This document shows, piece by piece, positions 1 to 10,262 of a stretch of DNA of 64,000 nt. Position 1 is the stretch's first letter, and each line of letters opens with the position of its first letter. The notes under the pieces are model-generated. The model was not told the DNA's origin and ran no database searches. It was given only the letters and a program-made list of their open reading frames with translations. A program made the translations under genes and the position numbers. The DNA is taken from the NCBI GenBank assembly GCA_951799405.1, contig OX637342.1, positions 15,671,298-15,735,297 on the forward strand. Direction: 5' to 3'. The DNA comes from Agapetus fuscipes (Eukaryota; Arthropoda; Insecta; Trichoptera; Glossosomatidae).

Positions 1-75
1 CTGCAGGTAGAGGATGGCTGAAGACAGCAGCCGATAGACAGAAATGGAGAAGATTGGAGGAGGCCTACGTCCAGG
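1..75 (+). mobile_element. LINE C-terminal tail fragment
   Basis: Reading from base 3 gives a short frame with W-L-K-T-A-A-D-R-Q-K-W-R-R-L-E-E-A-Y-V-Q followed by a TAG stop. This matches the extreme C-terminus of RTE-like non-LTR retrotransposon polyproteins (A.DR..W....EAYVQ). The rest of the element lies left of the window or was lost by 5' truncation. A MITE begins immediately after the stop. Confidence 0.6.
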
Positions 76-82
76 GCTAGGA

Positions 83-239
83 GTCTCATCACCACGGTAA
101 TTCTTACCTACCGAATATTTTTCATACTAGTATGAAGACCAGTCAATGCCCAATCAGCTGTTCATTTGCGGCCATCTTGTCTTCATACTAATCTGAGCGA
201 TATATATTCGGTAGGAAGGATCTACCGTGGTGATGAGAC
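83..239. mobile_element. MITE-1 copy, TIR GTCTCATCACCACGGTA
   Basis: The two ends are inverted copies: GTCTCATCACCACGGTA at the left, and its complement closing with TACCGTGGTGATGAGAC. The inner arms share ACCGAATAT-type sequence. There is no coding capacity. A relic of the same family lies at 2217-2329 and a diverged copy at 41251-41461. The target duplication is unclear, so the superfamily is not assigned. Confidence 0.65.
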
Positions 240-244
240 GGAGT

Positions 245-1000
245 GGACTGAGAAAGGCTGAGGAAGAAAAAAAAGGAGTATGTTTTAGATTTTGCGAATT
301 GTTGAAATAAACCGAACAATGTAGGTATTTAAACATTACAACATTTTGATACGAGCGTATGGTAGTATTAGTCTATACGTGATTCTAATCACGCTCGTGG
401 AACAACGCTCTGGTATGGAAGCATGCACTATGTTCGAGAAATCGAAGACAGTCGAGAAACGTCCGTATGAATGTACCTATATAAATGTGAGCCGCAATTG
501 TCTGCAGGCCAGGTCGATTGAAACACTGTGCCGTGAAGTCGAAAAGCCAAGAGCTAGAAAAGTGAGCAATACGTTGTAAGCCGACATTGTGTAGAATAAA
601 TCTTGAAAAACAACAAAAAATCATAAAAAGATTTGAAAGAAAAAGTTGAGATAACTCTCCTGAAGCTCGAGCCATTTTTAATTAAATGAAAAAATTCAAA
701 AAGTTTAAGGGGCTGCCGTCCAATGTGCAAAAGATTCCACATTGATATGCGCATAATGAGCCAAGCAAGGCAGAAAGCTCCATCCGAGCGAGAGCCTTGT
801 AAAACGATATCATAATTGGTGGAGTGACCCTCTCACCATATCCATTACCCTCCTCAGCCATTGTCTCTGGGCTCCCCCAAACATGTGGGGCAGGGGCACA
901 AAAAAAGACCAACCTCAAGGGCCCTTTCAAGCCAAGGATGGAGAGACAAAAGCGCGCAGTGCTGGTGCGCGGAACAAATTAGCGGAATTTAAACGACGGC
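245..1000. other. Unassigned stretch
   Basis: No repeat family, tRNA-like head, or frame with recognisable motifs is visible here. The open frames are short and lack domain signatures. Confidence 0.5.
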
Positions 1001-1004
1001 TTAA

Positions 1005-1343
1005 GGACCAATTCAGACACAACACATTTCGTTTGGATTGTCTATGGATTACCGGATACGCTGTGTGAAAGGTTTCATACATCTCCATATCCATCAGTGT
1101 CTCAAAAAAAAGCAACGCAACACACACTAAGGCCCTGCGCAGCTAACTGCTCTGCAACCGGAAAAGGACAACTGCCACAACCCCTCTGCGGCACTTTAAA
1201 AAGTGTCATAGACCCCTAGAGTATCTTGAATCCAGGGATTCTCCCGCACAGGCTTCCTTAAAAAAATACTATTTACTTCTGAGCCGGAACCGGATAGAAA
1301 AAAAAGGCAGAATGGTGGCAGAATGCGTCTAGGGGGAATATCG
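1005..1343. mobile_element. Relic of MITE-4 (GCAGAATGCGTCTAG family)
   Basis: Shares GGATTGTCTATGGATTACCGG at about 1034 and the terminal GCAGAATGCGTCTAG at about 1318 with the better-preserved copy at 32325-32480. The middle is diverged or interrupted. Confidence 0.4.
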
Positions 1344-1344
1344 A

Positions 1345-1600
1345 GTCTAAATCTAAATCTAAGCTGCAAAGATAAATGTATCATTTGAGATTCATTTTAA
1401 ATGCATTCCCACAACCAGACACGCATAATTTCGCGCTAACACAATGCCGCATGTGGACCTACAATAAAAAAAAACCAATCTCAAATGAACATAAGCCCTG
1501 CAACTCTTGCCGACCTTCCGTGAAACAGGGTGACATTGGCAAAGTGAACCATTTTTTATAGTATGGGTGGTCAACCTCATACCAACCTATCAGTCAAGGA
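1345..1600 (-). repeat. DR250 copy
   Basis: Minus-strand copy. Its (TTAGA)-type tail reads as CTAAATCTAAATCTAAG at the left and its TTGACTGATAGG start is at the right. Both conserved hairpins (CCTGTTTCAYGG-like and ACATGCGGCATTG-like) are present. Confidence 0.8.
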
Positions 1601-2160
1601 TATTTATTCTGTTTTTTATTTATTCTATTATAAGCAATTAATCAAAGAATATAAAATTTGTAATCCATTCACATTTATATTAGCATGTAGAGAATTTTGA
1701 AAAATGTGAGATTTTGTCGACACACGACCTTAAAATCTGCTCACACAAATACAGGGTATTCACAAAATTGTGAACAGCTCTTTTGAAAAGTATGATTTAT
1801 ATATAGAAAGGGATCGCTTTTGTTTTAGGCACTTTTGTATGGGCAATTACCTTTAGAATTCATCGGTATTATATTCAATGCAAAAATTCACGTCTTTTTT
1901 GGCACTAATGCAGTTCCCAGTGTATTGAAATTATTAATAAGCATTTAAGGGATTTTTGTTCATTTTTTTTTTTTTGGTTTTTGAATGAACATTATGTGTT
2001 TGACAAATTAGTGGGAACGAAAACATGTATTATTTAGTTTTTTTTTTGTGATTTTTTCGGGTGGGAAATGGAATTGTGGTGATGTCATTGCCAACAGATT
2101 TATATGAAAATGAATAGGAAATCAGAAATAAAAGAAATGCATGATATTGAATTTCTTACG
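1600..2160. other. Unassigned AT-rich stretch
   Basis: AT-rich with T runs. No repeat family or coding signature recognised. Confidence 0.5.
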
Positions 2161-2162
2161 GT

Positions 2163-2405
2163 GCTATACATAGACATTTTAGTCGTCCGTTGAGCCAACG
2201 CTTTGACAAACTAATGATGCATTTGTATGAAGACCTGTAAATCCAAGATGGCCGCAAGTGAACAGCTGATTGGTTTTCATACAAATATTACCAAAATTCG
2301 GTAGGTAAGAATGACCGTAGTGATGAGACTTCCAGCCCAGGCATCATTAGTTTGTCAAAGCTTGGGCTCAACGGATGACCAAAATGTCAAAGAATAGCAC
2401 TATAA
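2163..2405. mobile_element. MITE-2 with MITE-1 relic inside
   Basis: Outer arms are inverted copies: CCGTTGAGCCAACGCTTTG...CTAATGATGC at the left and GCATCATTAG...CTTGGGCTCAACGG at the right, together with matching GTGCTAT ends. Between them sits a MITE-1 remnant ending GTAGTGATGAGAC at 2329, so one inverted-repeat element is nested in another. Confidence 0.6.
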
Positions 2406-2439
2406 CTGTTCCAATTCTTAAATTTTTAAACGTTAAATC

Positions 2440-2745
2440 CCTGGTGACTATGCTAAATTATAAAGAAAAAAAAATGTACAAGCGAACCCTTTTATAAATT
2501 TATCAATCAATAATTCAGTATTTAATATTTTAATGAATTATTACTTAAAAATCACCCATTGGCATCTACTGAACCAGGGCAAAAAAGTTATTGTCGATAG
2601 GAAACGACGCAGACGGGGTTCGAACTTGCGATTATTTCAAGAACGCAAATTCGAGTGCCGACGCCTCATCCCCTCGACTGGATTTTATTGAACAAATTGG
2701 ATACAAAGGGAAGCGCTATTGAATTTTAACGACAAAAATCAACGA
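2440..2745 (-). mobile_element. SINE-D copy (tRNA-derived)
   Basis: On the minus strand a tRNA-like head carries a good B box (AGTTCGAACCCCG) and a plausible A box region near 2690. The body, GACGCAG..GGGTT through CATCTACTGAACCAG and beyond, is shared with the copy at 7900-8110. The two copies define a family; its full length is uncertain. Confidence 0.5.
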
Positions 2746-2759
2746 ACAAGATACCTTTT

Positions 2760-3340
2760 GGATTCATACACTGTGAAGAAAATCAAAATTGTAACATGAC
2801 CAAAAACGAAACCGTTTTTTTTTTTTTTTGCAAAATATATGATTACCGCAAAATTTGTATGGCGGTTGTCATACGATATCTGTATTCCCAAAACCTATTA
2901 TGTTCCAATTTGACGATCCGATGGTCCCGTGTCAGATTCGGTATCGTTTAACGATAGATGATTCGGTATCGTTTATCGATGGATAATTCTGTTAAAACGA
3001 GAAGCCGCTCGTTCCCTAAGTGTAGAATTTATACGTGTTAACTCAACTATAGAGTTAGGGATACCAAAAAATGTATGCAATCTAAAATAGCGCCCTTTCG
3101 TTTCCAAACATTTTTGGTTTAACGCTACGATTAAGTGTAAACATTTTGTTTTATACTTGGGGTACGAATTTTGGCATCGTGTGTATTTGGTAACAAAAAA
3201 AATGCAGTTTCGAGTTACTTTTCTGAAATATGAATCGCTAGTAGGTACACTAAGGCGTAGCTAAAAGGTGTATTTTTTTAAACATCTTTAAGAAACGAAA
3301 TGAAAACTGTTACAACGTGTGAAATTAGTTACTGTAATAG
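2760..3340. other. Unassigned stretch with a short tandem duplication
   Basis: Contains two adjacent copies of ATTCGGTATCGTTTA..GAT at about 2937-2985. Otherwise no feature recognised. Confidence 0.4.
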
Positions 3341-3351
3341 AATAATTAATA

Positions 3352-3713
3352 TTTATGGAAAATGGATTGAGATTACAAGGGGAATGTGAAAAAATTGGGT
3401 AGAGATTATTAAGATGTGTGGAAAAACGGGTTAAGATTATTAGGGTAAGTGGAAAAATAGACTGAAATTACTAGGGTATGTGGAAAAATGGTTAGAGATT
3501 ATTAAGGGATGTGGAAAAACGGGTTAAGATTATTAGGGTAAGTGGAAAAATGGATTGAGATTACTAGGGTATGTTGAAAAATGGATTGAGATTACTAGGG
3601 TATGTGGAAAAATGGTCAGAGATTACTTGGGTATGTTTAAAAATGGTCAGAGGTTACCAGGGTATGTGGAAAAATGGCTGGAGATTACAAGGGTGTGTGG
3701 AAAAATTATATTA
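3352..3713. repeat. 31-bp minisatellite
   Basis: About eleven to twelve tandem units of GATTACTAGGGTATGTGGAA followed by AAATGGATTGA, with substitutions. The best units are 31 bp apart. Open frames across it are repeat artefacts. Confidence 0.85.
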
Positions 3714-3724
3714 TGAAAGACAAT

Positions 3725-3878
3725 ATGTACAAAGGTCCATCCAGCCTTACAGCGACTGGGTCTTGCTTGAGTATTGGTGCTTTCTATAGCGACGACCAAG
3801 CTCGCAGAGCGCTTGTGAGGTGTTATTCACACAAGAACAGCGCTCACCAAGGAAATCAGTGTAATATTATTTATTAAA
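3725..3878 (+). mobile_element. SINE-B 3' fragment
   Basis: Contains the conserved SINE-B body words AAAGGTCCATCCAGCCTTAC, CTGGGTCTTGCTTGAG, GACGACCAAGCTCGCAGAG and AACAGCGCTCACC. The tRNA-like head is absent. It joins the minisatellite directly. Confidence 0.8.
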
Positions 3879-3968
3879 GTAAATTAATAATTCCTATAAT
3901 ATAAGTTCTATACATTGATAAACAAGCAGTTGTTAAATTCATAAACATAAACATAAATAATATCATAC

Positions 3969-4002
3969 CTGATGATGACCTACTAGGTCGAAAACGTTTG
4001 TA
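3969..4002 (+). ncRNA. Hammerhead-like motif
   Basis: The sequence reads CTGATGA, one extra T, GACC, a short loop, GGTC, GAA, then the palindrome AACGTT and a T. These match the C-U-G-A-N-G-A core, stem II, G-A-A, minimal stem III and an N-U-H site of a type I hammerhead ribozyme. The extra base before stem II and the unseen stem I make activity uncertain. About 40 bases later comes AATAAATTTTATTGTGAAAA, an AT-rich 3'-end-like stretch. Confidence 0.4.
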
Positions 4003-4330
4003 ATTTGTTTTAAAGATTTTAATCTTTTTAAATAAATTTTATTGTGAAAATAAACAGCGTTTTGTTTGAATTCATTAAAATATATATATATATAAATTAA
4101 ACAATATGAATTTTCACAGTGTTAATACACAAACAATACAAAATATAAAAAATACGCTACGCCCATGCTTAAATTTCTCAAGTATAATAAATAATTCATC
4201 GTTCGCAGTTCAGTAGCGCATCTGTAAGGACGATTGTTATAATTATGGACTCATATGAAGATAAACGGATCAGAGTAGAGATGTTTACGCTTCTGTTATT
4301 TTTTACGGATCCTTAATGCAACGCAACGCA

Positions 4331-4657
4331 AACGTAACTAAGCTACACATATAGTGTAACTTCTTGCCGCGTTATCCCCGAAGGGGTCGCATGTGGCGAT
4401 TTGAACCTATTTATTTTTACAGGTAAGGGGGTCGGTCGGCCTTACGCCAACCACTTCAGTTGAAGTGGAGGTTTCCCAGCTCCCGAGAGTGCTGGTACTC
4501 ATTTCTTGTGAAGGCTGAGTAAACCTTGCCGGTATTTTATTTTGGGGTTTGAAATAAACACCGAAACGGGAAATCATTTCTGACACCCTCGGTGGGATTC
4601 GAACCCGAGCTTTCGGCATGGTATGCAAGCACTCTACCACCTGAGCTATCGACCGGT
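4331..4657 (-). mobile_element. SINE-A, near full length
   Basis: On the minus strand it starts CCGGTCGATAGCTCAGGTGG (A box) and has GGGTTCGAATCCCAC (B box) about 50 bases on, as in tRNA-derived SINEs. The body passes through TTTCGGTGTTTATTTC, ACTTCAACTGAAGTGG and CCCCTTCGGGGAT, and ends ACACTATATGTGTAGCTTAG. No protein is encoded; the overlapping frame is a shadow. Confidence 0.9.
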
Positions 4658-4767
4658 GCAAACTGACATATTGCTGTATCCATTTATATTCCGAAACAAC
4701 CGTGATTTTTTTATCGAAAAATTTATGAAAATTCATCATTTACAGGACAAAACGATTCATCAATGCG

Positions 4768-4913
4768 GAACTAAGCTTCAAATATAGTGCAACATCTTGC
4801 CGCGTCATCCCCGAAGGGTTTCACATGTGGCGAGTGAAACATATTTATTTTTACAGGTAAGGGGGCTGGCCTTACGCCAACCACTTCTGTTGAAGTGGGA
4901 ATTTCCCAGTTCT
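4768..4913 (-). mobile_element. SINE-A, head missing
   Basis: Carries the 3' half of SINE-A (AACTAAGCTTCAAATATAGT to GAAGTGGGAATTTCCCAG on the plus strand) but no tRNA-like head. It runs straight into a truncated DR250 copy. Confidence 0.8.
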
Positions 4914-4914
4914 T

Positions 4915-5065
4915 AGTTGCAAAGGTATACTCAAAAACCCAAATCTTACGTGAACATGAGCCTTGCAACTTTTATAGAATTCCCCTCATACAGAGGTGGC
5001 ATTGGCAAAGTGAACTGTTTTTTGCGGTAAAGGTGATCGGCCTAATGCTCATACCAAATAATGTT
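4915..5065 (-). repeat. DR250 partial copy
   Basis: Minus-strand DR250 from the ACCCAAATCT region to GCTCATACC. Its 3' half is lost at the junction with SINE-A. Confidence 0.7.
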
Positions 5066-5099
5066 TATAATACCGGTCACCTGTCTGTCTATCTGTCAA

Positions 5100-5446
5100 A
5101 TTAACATCAAATTAATTGAATTAGAAATCGGTTGTATTTCACCGAAATGTCTGCGGTCACCCAGACCGGCTCATTTCAAAGCGCCGTCTTTTGCCAGTCC
5201 ACCGGCTGCTTACGGTGAAGAGTTGGAGACCAGAGGGGAAGCCATGCGAGAGGTGCGGTGGACCGTGAGATGGAGATGGTGGATGGATTACTTACCATGT
5301 GAGGAAGACCGCTCAGCAAGGTTCACACCGACACAATAGAAGTAAACGGCGAAGGTATTGTTGCGTCTTTAGTTTGTGAAAAGTAAAACATCAAGTTCAA
5401 TCAAATATAAAATAAAAGTATAGATTCATTGACTTGTAGTATTTTT
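5100..5446. other. Unassigned stretch
   Basis: A 92-codon frame covers part of this stretch, but its composition and lack of motifs do not support a gene. Confidence 0.4.
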
Positions 5447-5447
5447 T

Positions 5448-5635
5448 TACACTTTGCAAATGTCCTCCCTGTTTTTGGGTAGGTCGGCAAGAGTTGCAGG
5501 ACTTGAGATTTGGGTTTTTGTGTTGTTAGTTCACATGCGGCATGTATAAACGCGAACTATACAATATACATTCTATATACGAGCTATACGTTTTTGGGCA
5601 TGCATTTAAAGTAATTCTTAAATGCTGATATATAT
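5448..5635 (+). repeat. DR250 partial copy
   Basis: Starts inside the family at CACTTTGCAAATGTC, then GGTCGGCAAGAGTTGCAGG, CACATGCGGCATGT and GGGCATGCATTTAAAG. The 5' start is missing. Confidence 0.7.
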
Positions 5636-6220
5636 TCACTGATAATATCATCAGAGGCTTACTTTGATGATGGACGGATAAAGTCCGATAGCGCTTAGGC
5701 CTTGTTAACTCAAAATAAGTTAAAATAAAACTATGTTTTTAAAAAGGTTTTTTTTTATTTAAATTAAAATGAATTTTCACTCTGTGAATGCACTAACTCT
5801 AGAAAATGTATATACTTGTAACTTTGATTAAAATGTTCCAGGTAGGGGACTTCTCTTTAGTCGATACTTAGACAGTTTATAAACATCTTACTACTTACAA
5901 CTGAATACTAGCCACTTGCCAGATTTCCTGGTCTGTACGGACTTCTAGAGATTAAGGCTCCATTCAGACGAAGACAAGCGGCAAACCTGAGCCAGTATTA
6001 TTTGGATAAACTTAAGGTATCGCTTACACTCTGGTTTAAGTACCATTGTTATGAAACTCGGGTAGTCATCTTTGTAGAGCATACAAACAAAAAAATACTA
6101 TTCAGCTTCTTGTAGTTATGTTATATCTAAATTGAAATTACGATCATTTAACAAGCTTATAAATTCAAATAAAAGTTTTAAAATTAGACTTTTTTTGGAG
6201 AGCTTTTATTGGAGAGTTAC
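5636..6220. other. Unassigned stretch
   Basis: No recognised repeat or coding signature. Confidence 0.45.
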
Positions 6221-6515
6221 GCAACTAAGCTACACATATAGTTTAACTCTCCGAAGGGATCGCATGACCGCATTTACGCAAACCACTTTCATTGAAGTGG
6301 GGGTTTCTCAGCTCCCGAGCTGGCTGGTACCTACTCATTTCTTGTGAAGACTAAATAAGCCGTGCTGGTAATTTTATTTTAGGTTTTAAATAAGCCAAGA
6401 AATTATTTTAATCTATGAAATTACATTAAATTATTTCTGGCACCCTCGGTGGAATTCGAACCCGAGCTATCGGCATGGAGTACAAGCACCCACCTACTGA
6501 GCTTTTAACCGGACA
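6221..6515 (-). mobile_element. SINE-A copy, internally deleted
   Basis: Ends GCAACTAAGCTACACATATA at the left. The minus-strand head has GGGTTCGAATTCCACC (B box), but the A box is damaged. The region between CCGAAGG and the ACCACTT hairpin is shortened. Confidence 0.8.
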
Positions 6516-6964
6516 AACATTGAAATTTCCATCGAGATTTTCCTTAAAGGACAGTTTTTTTTCTTATGATAAATTTTCCTTGTCTTTTTTTATGCACGCA
6601 TCAAAAAAGTGCATTTGCTTAAAAATAACACATCCAATAATAATACTAAATGCAAATGTTTGCCTTTCTCCTCACCTTTTCTGCGTTGTGCAATCAATAA
6701 AACTGCAGGGGCATTGAAAGCGTCCCCTATCCCGTTAACTTTCTTCATACCCTAATGTGCGAACTTGCTACATCTCAGTGCAAGGTATATTATTAGTCGA
6801 CACCCCATAGCATAGCAGTTAGATGTCGGGAGCGTGCGATCCATAGAAACATTACTGTCAATTTTTACTGTTTTTTTTTTAAATATAGTTGTTGTTGGCA
6901 ACCGAAATATGAAATCAATTTACAATGATTTAAAAAGAAATAGTACTAAAGAACTTTAATTACA

Positions 6965-7030
6965 TTAATACCTGTTTTTCGCCAGGTTTATGAATTGTAT
7001 TGCTCTTCCAAAAGTCATTAAAAAAAACAT
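6965..7030 (+). mobile_element. SINE-C 3' fragment
   Basis: Contains ACCTGTTTTTCGCCAGG, GAATTGTATTGCTCTTCC and an A run, matching the 3' end of SINE-C at 16240-16326. Confidence 0.55.
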
Positions 7031-7157
7031 TTGAAATTAAAAAAAAGATAATTCTAGAATATGTATCGTCCTTTCTATAAAGTGTATCCATCTATTTGTA
7101 AGTTAGAATTCTGCAGTCGACTTTCGCGTTAAATCAACCATCAAATTAACTCCCGTT

Positions 7158-7182
7158 CCGCCCCCCCCCCCTCCCCCCCCCC
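7158..7182. repeat. Poly-C tract
   Basis: A run of C interrupted by a single T, followed by further C-rich sequence to about 7220. The complementary G strand could form a quadruplex. Confidence 0.8.
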
Positions 7183-7424
7183 TTTTACAGAATAATATTA
7201 TGCACCCCCGCCCCCTCGGCAGGCTCCCAAGACGTGATTATAATTTCCTTTTATTTCTCGTCCTTTGTTTCATCCTTGCTCCCTCTGTTTGCGTTTCCTG
7301 AGGAAGGAAGGAACACCTGTAGTGAAGAAAAAATAAATAAAAAGAATGTGCTAAGTGGTTGGGTTGAAATGAAATGCCTTTGATGATTTCATTAATAGGG
7401 GATGAATTGATTGAGTTTTTTTTT

Positions 7425-7480
7425 AAATTGATTTGTGAAAAGGAATGCAATTGACTATGCAATTTTCATGGCTAAAAACA
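7425..7480 (-). mobile_element. SINE-C 3' fragment
   Basis: ATTTGTGAAAAGGAATGCAA and nearby bases match the reverse complement of the SINE-C 3' end. Confidence 0.5.
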
Positions 7481-7511
7481 GATATTAATATAAAAATAAA
7501 ATTGTTTTTTT

Positions 7512-7692
7512 CTAAAACGTAGTTTAATTTTCACAATAATATTTTATATCTCGAGCACTTTCGACCTTCAATACTCAGGTCATTATCAAGAGTGATGTTT
7601 GTCAAAAGTATTGAAAGTATGTACTGAGTATTGAAGGTCGAAAGTGCTCGAGATATAAAATATTCTTGTGAAAATTAAACTATGTACGTTTT
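7512..7692. repeat. Palindromic element with hammerhead-like arm
   Basis: Arms of about 60 bp are near-perfect inverted copies (TAGTTTAATTTTCACAA...CAATACTCAG and its complement). The minus strand of the left arm (7590 to 7549) reads CTTGATAATGACC, loop, GGTCGAAAGTGCTC. That resembles the hammerhead-like motifs elsewhere in the window but has a nonstandard core. Confidence 0.6.
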
Positions 7693-7895
7693 ATTTAAAA
7701 AAAAATTTTTTTATTTTTATTTAAAAAAAATTTTTTTTAAATAAAATGAATTTTCACTGTGTGAATACACAAACCCTACAAAAAAATAAAAAAATATTAA
7801 TATCATTAAAAAATCAATAATGTATTTTTTATTGATTTAAATATTAATTAATAATTAATTTCCTTTTTTTATTGACTGTTCCTTGACTGACAGGT
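7693..7895. repeat. Low-complexity A/T region
   Basis: Long A and T runs and TTAATTAATAATTAATT-type sequence. Its first part, AATGAATTTTCACTGTGTGAAT, resembles 4065-4125 and 5768-5790. Confidence 0.6.
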
Positions 7896-7899
7896 TGGT

Positions 7900-8110
7900 A
7901 TGAGACTTGAAACATTTTCAATTAATATAAATCATTATTTAATATTTTTTAATTAATAACTACCTAATGACATCTACAGAACCAGAGTCAAAGTTATTTT
8001 TTTTAGGACATGACGCAGGCGGGGTTTCAACCGGCCTTAGTGACAATAACGCAAATACGAGCGTCATATTCCCTTGACCATCCCAGCGACTGATTGAATT
8101 TTAGTTAACA
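7900..8110 (-). mobile_element. SINE-D copy (tRNA-derived)
   Basis: Parallel to 2440-2745: ACATCTACAGAACCAGAG, GACGCAGGCGGGGTTTC (a damaged B box) and the same order of AT-rich body. The minus-strand head is near 8090. Confidence 0.5.
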
Positions 8111-8255
8111 AAATATTTATGCATAAAATTTGCGAGCAAAATAAATCCCTTTGTTAAGACTGAAGTCAGGATACAAATATTTGTATTTCTTAGTTTTTCA
8201 AACTGGAAAAGAATAACTAAAACACCGTGGGTACAAAGGTGAGCCTTTCGAGAAT

Positions 8256-8480
8256 TGCAGCATTTAAATAAATGATATTTTAGATTCATATTGAATGCAT
8301 GCCCAAGAACAGACACCTGCAAGTCGCGCTTACACACACCGCGTGTGCACTCACAAATTAAAAAACCCAAATCTCAAATGAACATAAGCCCTTTAATTCT
8401 TAACGGCCTTCCCTGACAGGGGTGACATTAAAAAAGTGAACCAATTTTTAAAGTAAGGGTGATCAGCCTCATAACTTTTA
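8256..8480 (-). repeat. DR250 copy
   Basis: Minus-strand copy from AGAATTGCAGC..AAATGATAT to GGGTGATCAGCCTCATAAC. It is diverged, and the ATGCATGCCCAAGAACAGAC block is conserved. Confidence 0.75.
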
Positions 8481-9405
8481 AGACGTCAAGAGACAAAAGG
8501 TAAATTTATGCATTTAAATTTAATATTACGGTCGAATATACTTTCTTATTTGTATTAATTTCTAATTTATTTTTAATGACACAAAGCTTAGTTCTATGAT
8601 ATGGGAATTTTTCGCCCCTATGTATTGCACGCGACTGATATCTATCTTATATAATATAATATTCTACACGTTGCGTAGAAGTTCTAGTATAGAAATAATA
8701 ATCTATTATCTCTGTACGTATCACAGTCAAATCCACTCTCAAACGAAAACCAAATCATCTGATCTGGTCCATCCATCCCTTTCTCTGTGTTCCCCGCATA
8801 GACGAGGTAACACAAAAGAGAGGGATGCAAAATAATCGGACACGAAACTTTGTCTATGAAGCCCTGTTCTGAGCCCCTCACCTCCGAATAACACATTCTT
8901 TTAAACAATCAACACACATTTTGTCGTAGACATTATTGAAACAATAACAATTTTTCCAATACGTAAGATTCACATTAGCGTTTCCTTTTTGTTAATTTTA
9001 AAGTCGCTAAATTATTGAATCGAATGAGCTGTTGATCGGAACTCTTTCAGTTAAAGTTCATTTCAATCGCGCTATTTTGTCTGAATGTCGTGTTTACAAT
9101 TTATCAAAATTTTCAGCGGACACTTTGTAGGACTGTGAACTCACTTTTGAAAAAACACTGTTTTATTCTACTTTTATGTTTTTTTTTTAATTGTGTTATT
9201 TCAATATCAGTACCTACAATAAAACAGTATTTTTTTCATATACATACATTATATTTTTAGTATCGTGGTTGACCACTCACCATTTCTTTCGGTCCTTGCC
9301 TACTTCTTTCATTTCATTCAGAGTCATCAGCATTTACATGAATGCTCTCCTTTTATTGCGACTGTTGAAATTTCGGTGTCTACCTATATGTATATTTTGA
9401 TGGAC
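8481..9405. other. Unassigned stretch
   Basis: No repeat or gene recognised. Confidence 0.45.
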
Positions 9406-9409
9406 TCTC

Positions 9410-9875
9410 TTCCTTGACTTATAGGTTGGTATGCGGCTGACCACTCTTCTTCTTCTTTAGCCCATTTCCGTCCACTCCTGGACGAAGGCCTCCTCCATCT
9501 GTTTCCATATCGACCTGTCTTGTGCAATCTGCGTCCAGGTCGCGCCAGCATGCCGGTCCAGGTCATCCTTCCATCTCAACTGTGGTCGTCCTACACTTCT
9601 CTTCGTCATTCGAGGTCTCCAAGTCAGCATTATTTTTGTCCATTTGTACTGCTGTTCTACCTCATACTGTAAAAAATGGTTCACTTTGCCAATGTCACTT
9701 CTGTTTCATGAAAGGTCGGCAAAAGTTGCAGGGCTTATGTTCATTTGAGATTGGGTTTTTATATTGTAGGTCCACATGCGGCATGTGTTAGCGCGAACTT
9801 ATACATGTCTGCTAGTGGGAATACGTTTTATATGTATCTTAAATGGTATATATCTTTGCAGCTTAGATTTAAATT
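9410..9875 (+). repeat. DR250 copy split by a LINE tail
   Basis: The 5' part (TTCCTTGACTTATAGGTTGG through GGCTGACCAC) stops at 9445. The family resumes at about 9661 with ATACTGTAAAAAATGGTTCA and continues to TTTGCAGCTTAGATTTAAA. The intervening DNA is a reverse-oriented LINE 3' end. Confidence 0.85.
9446..9660 (-). mobile_element. LINE C-terminal tail (RTE-like)
   Basis: The minus-strand frame shows W-R-P-R then G-R-P-Q-L-R-W-K-D-D-L, A-G, A-Q-D-R-S-I-W and E-A-F-V-Q-E-W, the usual end of RTE-like polyproteins. The 3' end is a short GAA repeat (TTCTTCTTCTTT on plus), as also seen after the related tail at 31125. It is 5'-truncated and inserted in DR250. Confidence 0.75.
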
Positions 9876-9879
9876 TAAG

Positions 9880-10260
9880 TGTTATTGTTCCTCTCTTTGT
9901 GGTTTTTCAGTGAAGAAGATTGTACCTTTTTTAGCTTAAAGTCGCTAAGCTTTGGAGTGAGCAATGAGCATCGTGTTATGCGATCTATCCCAGTTGAGAA
10001 TGCGTCTGTTGGTCCGTTTTGTCTGCAGGGTTGTTGGGAGAGAGGGGGTGAGTAATCCGGTAACTCTGATTATTTTATTATTGCGTTACAGGGCCGGGCT
10101 CTGCGCCGAGCCCGCGAGACGGCATTAACTCAATATTCAGCGGAATCAAATAAAATATGAGTTGTTTGCACACAGAGAGGCTAGGCAGGGGGGGGCCTAC
10201 AGGCAATCTACAACTTACCATCAGCTGGGACAGAGGAAATCGATAAATGGGAAAGAAAAG
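9880..10260. other. Unassigned stretch with GC hairpin
   Basis: Contains CGGGCTCTGCGCCGAGCCCG near 10093, a strong hairpin. No gene or known repeat seen. Confidence 0.4.
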
Positions 10261-10262
10261 CT

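Noticed and set aside
4600..4660. Functional tRNA gene
   Set aside because: A and B boxes are present, but the acceptor stem does not close and the segment continues into the SINE-A body. The same holds for the other tRNA-like heads.
4407..4739. 110-codon minus frame with repeated W-E-T-S-T-S-T-E-V-V-G-V-R-P
   Set aside because: It lies inside a SINE-A copy; the same peptide appears at other SINE-A copies (47242-47535, 57148-57498), so it is a repeat artefact.
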